A stretch of DNA of 47,133 nucleotides from contig NZ_JASBRH010000032.1 of NCBI RefSeq assembly GCF_029961155.1, positions 1-47,133 of the forward strand, given 5' to 3'. The stretch's first letter is position 1, and every line of letters begins with the position of its first letter. The DNA is from Pontibacterium granulatum (GTDB lineage: Bacteria > Pseudomonadota > Gammaproteobacteria > Pseudomonadales > Balneatricaceae). This document shows positions 43,254 through 47,133 of this stretch, one piece after another. A program made the position numbers and the translations under genes. Below the pieces are notes generated by a model. The model worked only from the letters and a program-made list of their open reading frames with translations. It was not told the origin of the DNA and did not search any database.

Positions 43254-44408
43254 ATGAAAAACGCGCATATCCTGGGTGTGGGCCATACCCCGTTCGGCAA
43301 ACACGACGCCAATCTAGAAGAACTGATCCGACTAGCAGTGACCGAAGCATTGGACGATGCAGAAGTCGATGCGGCGGATGTCGATGAAATCTTTGTGGGA
43401 CACTTTAACGCGGGGCTCAGCAAACAGGAGTTTGTCAGCTCGCTGGTACTGCAGGTGGACCCTGCCCTGCGCTTTAAGCCTGCTCACCGCCTGGAAAATG
43501 CCTGTGCCAGCGGTTCAGCCGCAGTCCATGCTGCGGTACGTGCTATCCAGTCCGGACAGGCACAGCGCGTGCTTGTCGTGGGCGCAGAGAAAATGACCGA
43601 TTGCCCCGACATCGGCGGCGCTCTGGCGCGTGCCAGCTATCTGGCAGAGGAATCACGCTTTGACAGCTTCGCCGCGGTATTTGGCCATATTGCGGACCAC
43701 TACTTCGAACGCTACGGCGAACAGCTGGATGCCCTGGCACAAATCGCTGTGAAGAATCATGCCAACGGCTTGAATAACCCCTACGCCCAGCTGCGGAAAG
43801 CATTCGACTATGAATTCTGCCGCTACCCATCGGACAAGAATCCACAGGTTGCCGGGCAGCTGAAACGTACCGACTGCTCTCTGGTATCCGACGGCGCCGC
43901 AGCGCTGGTGCTCACCGCTGAAAACCTGGTTCCAGCTCACAAACCAACGGCTCGCTTCAGCAGCATCGCCCAGGTCAACGACTTCCTGCCGATGTCACGC
44001 CGCGACCTGTCAAAACTCGAAGGCTGTGAAGCGGCCTGGAAAAAAGCCTTCCAACAGGCGGATCTCTCACTGGATCAACTGGACTTTGTTGAAACCCACG
44101 ACTGTTTCACGGTCGCCGAACTGATGCAGTACGAAGCGATGGGGCTGACGGCTTACGGCGAGGGTTATGTTGCTCTGGCTGAAGGCTGGACCGCTCCCGA
44201 TGGTTATCTGCCGGTCAACCTGTCCGGCGGCCTCAAATCCAAAGGTCACCCGATCGGCGCTACCGGCGTTTCGATGCATGCACTCTCGGCGTTGCAGCTG
44301 ACCGGCCGGGCCGGCGCCATGCAGCAATCCGATTGCCGTTACGGTGGCGTCTTCAACATGGGCGGTACCGGTGTAGCCAACTACGTCAGCATCCTGGCCG
44401 CGGCCTAA
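43254..44408 (+). CDS. Thiolase family acyltransferase (SCP2-thiolase-like)
   Basis: This 384-residue thiolase has the nucleophilic Cys84 in ENACASGSAAVHAAV, HDCF motif (VETHDCFTVAE, about 281) and GHPIGATG (about 333). The HDCF motif and lack of the C-terminal Cys-x-Gly of classical thiolases (NMGGTGVANY instead) place it in the SCP2/SCPx-like branch. It would cleave a beta-ketoacyl-CoA to acetyl-CoA and a shortened acyl-CoA. The ATG has GAGGTAACA upstream and the gene follows the synthetase by 39 nt. The next gene begins 19 nt later, so all are one operon. Confidence 0.88.
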   Translation: MKNAHILGVGHTPFGKHDANLEELIRLAVTEALDDAEVDAADVDEIFVGHFNAGLSKQEFVSSLVLQVDPALRFKPAHRLENACASGSAAVHAAVRAIQSGQAQRVLVVGAEKMTDCPDIGGALARASYLAEESRFDSFAAVFGHIADHYFERYGEQLDALAQIAVKNHANGLNNPYAQLRKAFDYEFCRYPSDKNPQVAGQLKRTDCSLVSDGAAALVLTAENLVPAHKPTARFSSIAQVNDFLPMSRRDLSKLEGCEAAWKKAFQQADLSLDQLDFVETHDCFTVAELMQYEAMGLTAYGEGYVALAEGWTAPDGYLPVNLSGGLKSKGHPIGATGVSMHALSALQLTGRAGAMQQSDCRYGGVFNMGGTGVANYVSILAAA

Positions 44409-44427
44409 GCACAGAGGAGATTTCAAA

Positions 44428-45210
44428 ATGACAGACAAGAAAACAGCACTGGTCACCGGTTCCAGCAGCGGCATAGGCCTGGCAACGGCCAAAGTTCTGG
44501 CCTCTCAAGGTTTCCAGGTAATGTTGCACGGTTTGGAAGACGCGTCCGCAGGTGAACCGATTGCCAACGCAATCACCCAGGAATACGGCGTAAAGACCGG
44601 CTATTGCAGCGCCGACATCTCCAACCCTGCAGAAATCGAAAAGCTGTTCGAAGCAACGGTCGCCCGGTTCGGTGGGATCGACATTCTGGTGAATAACGCC
44701 GGCATTCAGTACACCGCCACTACTGCCGAGTTTCCCCCTGAAAAGTGGGATCAGGTTCTGGCCATCAACCTGACGGCCCCATTCCAACTAACACGGTTGG
44801 CACTGCCTTTGATGAAGCAGGCAGGCTGGGGACGCGTCATCAATATCGCCTCGGTACACGGTCTTGTGGCTTCGGCCAATAAATCCGCTTATTGCGCGGC
44901 AAAACACGGCCTGGTCGGTTTTACCAAGGTCGTGGCGCTGGAGCACGCCGCTGATGGCATCACCGCCAACTGCATCTGCCCGGGCTGGACCGATACCCCG
45001 ATCCTGAACCACCAGTTCAAAGTGTATGCCGAACAGAACCAGGTTTCCGAAGAAGAGGCCAAACGCGGCCTGATCCTGACTAAATCGCCTTACCCTGAGC
45101 TGATCAACCCGGCCGAGATCGGCGCCATGACGGCGTTCCTCTGCAGCGATGTCGCCAAAGCGATAAACGGTGCCGCCATGCCGGTAGATGGTGGCTGGAC
45201 CGCACAGTGA
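44428..45210 (+). CDS. bdhA: 3-hydroxybutyrate dehydrogenase (SDR)
   Basis: This 260-residue short-chain dehydrogenase has the NAD motif TGSSSGIGLA (residues about 10-19), NNAGIQY, the catalytic Ser in NIASVHGLVAS and Tyr-x3-Lys in SAYCAAKHG. VHGLVASANKSAYCAAKHGL and ICPGWTDTPI are specific to D-3-hydroxybutyrate dehydrogenases, which interconvert (R)-3-hydroxybutyrate and acetoacetate with NAD. GAGGAG precedes the ATG. With the CoA ligase and thiolase upstream, imported 3-hydroxybutyrate would go to acetoacetate, acetoacetyl-CoA and two acetyl-CoA. Confidence 0.92.
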   Translation: MTDKKTALVTGSSSGIGLATAKVLASQGFQVMLHGLEDASAGEPIANAITQEYGVKTGYCSADISNPAEIEKLFEATVARFGGIDILVNNAGIQYTATTAEFPPEKWDQVLAINLTAPFQLTRLALPLMKQAGWGRVINIASVHGLVASANKSAYCAAKHGLVGFTKVVALEHAADGITANCICPGWTDTPILNHQFKVYAEQNQVSEEEAKRGLILTKSPYPELINPAEIGAMTAFLCSDVAKAINGAAMPVDGGWTAQ

Positions 45211-45325
45211 TCGGACAGTAACAGGTTCACCCATTTCCCAATTTGGGATAACCAGCAGCCGTCCGGTCAACAGATCACCCGGCGGACTGCTTCAAATTGA
45301 TAGAAAAACCATCAGGAGCGCAATC

Positions 45326-46396
45326 ATGAAAACAATAAAATCCATGCTCTTCACCGCCGTTGTCGCCGGTAACCTTGCAATGACAGCAACTCCGGCGAAT
45401 GCCGGTGACAAGCTATTGCTAAAAACACCGATCGCGTTTGGTTCACACCTGCCCGCACTGGGTTCCAGCATTACCTGGGTATCGGACCAACTGAAACTGG
45501 TGAGTGACGGCCGTATTCGGATGAAGCTGTATGAACCAGGCAAACTGGTCAGCCCTCCCGAAATCCTGGATGCAGTCTCTTCCGGTAAAGTGAACTCCGG
45601 TTACGCCACAGCCGGTTACTGGCAGGGCAAGATGCCAGCCGCAGCGCTTTTCTCCGCCGTTCCGTTTGGCCCTGAAGCGGGCGAATACATGGCATGGCTC
45701 TATTACGGCAACGGTCTGAGCCTGTATCAGGAGATGTACGACGACGCCGGCTATAACGTTCAGGTAATCCCCTGTGCGGTGCTGTCTCCGGAAACCTCCG
45801 GCTGGTTCAAGAAAGAGATCAACTCTATCGACGACCTGAAAGGCCTGAATATGCGCTTCTTCGGTCTTGGCGGATCGGTACTGGAAAAACTGGGTGTGGG
45901 CACCGTCCAGCTACCAGGCGGTGAGATCTTCGGCGCACTGGAGAAAGGCGCGATCGACGCCACCGAGTTCTCCCAGCCGGCGATCGATAAGATGCTGGGT
46001 CTGCATAAAGTTGCCAAATACAACTACTTCCCGGGCTGGCACCAGCAGGCGACGCTGTTCGAGCTGTTAATCAACAAGGATACCTGGAAAGAGATGACAC
46101 CGGGCCAGAAGGCAACCGTGGAAACCACCTGTAAAGCGTCGATGACCCAATCCATTGCCGAGGGTGAATACTCGCAGTTTGATGTGATGGCCAAAGCCCA
46201 GGACAACGGCGTACAGATCCGTTACTGGAGCCAGGAGATGCTGGCAACCTTCGAATCCACCTGGCAGGACGTAGCCGAAGAGAAAAGCGCTGCTGATCCA
46301 TTCTTCAAGAAAGTATGGAATGACATGAGCGCCTTCCGTAAGGGCTACGACTTGTGGGAAGCGAACGCCTTCCTCCCACGCGCCCAACACAACTAA
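45326..46396 (+). CDS. TRAP transporter substrate-binding protein, DctP-type
   Basis: This 356-residue periplasmic protein has a signal peptide (MKTIKSMLFTAVVAGNLAMT, cleavage after PANA). The DctP fold is recognisable in LKGLNMRFFGLGGSVLEKLG, where the Arg binds the ligand carboxylate. The following LPGGEIFGALEKGAIDATEF and YFPGWHQQATLFELLINKDT resemble alpha-keto-acid/monocarboxylate TRAP proteins (TakP-like). The ATG at 45326 (AGGAGCGCAATC) fits the signal peptide; the upstream frame does not. It is followed by two terminators before the membrane subunits, which would give more binding protein than permease. Confidence 0.9.
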   Translation: MKTIKSMLFTAVVAGNLAMTATPANAGDKLLLKTPIAFGSHLPALGSSITWVSDQLKLVSDGRIRMKLYEPGKLVSPPEILDAVSSGKVNSGYATAGYWQGKMPAAALFSAVPFGPEAGEYMAWLYYGNGLSLYQEMYDDAGYNVQVIPCAVLSPETSGWFKKEINSIDDLKGLNMRFFGLGGSVLEKLGVGTVQLPGGEIFGALEKGAIDATEFSQPAIDKMLGLHKVAKYNYFPGWHQQATLFELLINKDTWKEMTPGQKATVETTCKASMTQSIAEGEYSQFDVMAKAQDNGVQIRYWSQEMLATFESTWQDVAEEKSAADPFFKKVWNDMSAFRKGYDLWEANAFLPRAQHN

Positions 46397-46413
46397 AGAG
46401 AAAACCGCTCTAC

Positions 46414-46443
46414 AAAAGCCCCGAAAGGCAGCCGGGGCTTTTT
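46414..46443 (+). terminator. Terminator 1 after the DctP gene
   Basis: AAAGCCCC and GGGGCTTT pair around about 11 nt, followed by a T run. Confidence 0.85.
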
Positions 46444-46478
46444 GCCCGTTTCATGCTCTGCTGTCTTGAGTGTGTTTT

Positions 46479-46503
46479 GGCAGGCTCGGAGCCTGCCTTT
46501 TTT
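46479..46503 (+). terminator. Terminator 2 after the DctP gene
   Basis: GGCAGGCTC and GAGCCTGCC form a perfect 9-bp inverted repeat with a minimal loop, then TTTTTT. It is 35 nt after terminator 1. Confidence 0.8.
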
Positions 46504-46537
46504 CCCGTAAAAATATAACTATAAAAGGTGTTTCCCA

Positions 46538-47065
46538 GTGACTGAATTTGAGCTGCAACCCAAAGTGCGGTTGGCCGACAGCATAGATCGTTTCATACAA
46601 CGGATAGGCTTTACCGTTGCGTGGGTTTATATCGTGTTGGTGCTGGTGATTATTCTTCAGGTTGTTTTGCGCAAGGGTTTTTCCAGTGGCCTGATCGCGT
46701 TGGAGGAGCTGCAGTGGCATCTGTATGCCGTGGGTGTGATGTTTGGTCTGTCATATGCACAGACAACCAATTCCCACATCCGTGTTGACCTGTTTTATTC
46801 CCGCTTCCGTGCCAAGACAAAAAGGATCGTGGAAGTGGTTGGCATACTGACTCTGGTACTGCCGTTTATTGCCGTCGTCTTTTTCCACAGTCTGGATTTT
46901 GTCGCCGACTCCTGGCGTATTAACGAACATTCCGATGCTCCATCCGGTCTTCCGTGGCGCTGGCTGATTAAAAGTACCATTCCTATTACTTTTGCCCTGC
47001 TTGGTCTGGCGGTGATTTCCCGCCTGATCCGTGACCTGACGCTGCTGCTGCGAGGAGATGCTTAA
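46538..47065 (+). CDS. TRAP transporter small permease, DctQ-type
   Basis: This 175-residue protein has four membrane segments (IGFTVAWVYIVLVLVIILQV; ...; a last near 150-165), and ELQWHLYAVGVMFGLSYAQT matches the DctQ core EExxxxL. The start is GTG behind AAAAGGTGTTTCCCA. Its stop overlaps the DctM start (TAATG), so the two permease subunits are translated together. Confidence 0.9.
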   Translation: MTEFELQPKVRLADSIDRFIQRIGFTVAWVYIVLVLVIILQVVLRKGFSSGLIALEELQWHLYAVGVMFGLSYAQTTNSHIRVDLFYSRFRAKTKRIVEVVGILTLVLPFIAVVFFHSLDFVADSWRINEHSDAPSGLPWRWLIKSTIPITFALLGLAVISRLIRDLTLLLRGDA

Positions 47066-47133
47066 TGGACATCAATGAGATTCTTGTCATTGCGATGTTC
47101 CTGTCGTTCATCGCACTGTTGTTTACCGGTATC
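47065..47133 (+). CDS. TRAP transporter large permease, DctM-type (partial)
   Basis: The first 23 codons (MDINEILVIAMFLSFIALLF then TGI) are the hydrophobic N-terminus expected of a DctM subunit, which carries the ion-coupled transport path. The start overlaps the DctQ stop by one base. The gene runs out of the window. Confidence 0.85.
   Translation, partial: MDINEILVIAMFLSFIALLFTGI

Overview
The window looks like the chromosome of a marine gammaproteobacterium, probably of the Oceanospirillales/Oceanospirillaceae type. This is inferred from gene content (DctPQM-type TRAP transporter, BCCT carrier, ProVWX importer, a close GbdR homologue, many c-di-GMP proteins) and moderate GC, not from a marker gene. 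No rRNA, tRNA or CRISPR array was seen. The main theme is uptake and breakdown of quaternary or N-methylated ammonium compounds and small acids.

Layout. (1) 1-7.6 kb: the tail of an IS3-type transposase, a VOC enzyme with a divergent LysR regulator, an MFS carrier, a 43-residue membrane-protein ORF, an HD-GYP protein, and a GcvA-like LysR gene divergent from a GbcA-like Rieske oxygenase. A truncated IS3 orfA lies directly after the oxygenase. (2) 7.8-13.8 kb: a leftward redox/c-di-GMP signalling island. It holds an Aer-like chemoreceptor, a PAS-PAS-GGDEF-EAL protein whose first PAS domain carries FixL-like haem-pocket residues, a diguanylate cyclase with a dead receiver domain, and a GAF-like/HD-GYP protein. 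(3) 13.8-18 kb: a degenerate region with a decayed IS5-type transposase, then an AGCS-type symporter, a lone cNMP-binding-fold protein and a methyltransferase. (4) 18.4-26.4 kb: a rightward proVWX transporter with all three betaine-cage tryptophans, then an MmgE/PrpD protein, two GlxA-type regulators and an isopenicillin-N-synthase-like 2OG/Fe(II) oxygenase. (5) 26.5-30.6 kb: a CaCA exchanger, gbdR and sdaA (serine to pyruvate, the end of the glycine betaine route).

(6) 30.9-39.9 kb is the strongest candidate for an undescribed system. A leftward set (aldehyde dehydrogenase, a 'dipeptidase' lacking half its metal ligands, BCCT carrier, RidA) is divergent from a LysR gene. Beyond it is a rightward two-gene operon: an orphan 569-residue protein and a DUF3726-like protein. 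Related LysR-type palindromes lie before both arms, and inverted copies of a REP-like palindrome flank the two-gene operon. The inventory suggests catabolism of an N-methylated heterocycle or betaine. Homarine is a specific but unproven guess.

(7) 40-47.1 kb: a PAS-AAA+-Fis sigma54 activator is divergent from an acyl-CoA synthetase / SCP2-type thiolase / 3-hydroxybutyrate dehydrogenase / TRAP operon. The intergenic gap contains a well-spaced -24/-12 element and palindromic activator sites. The TRAP large permease gene runs off the window end.
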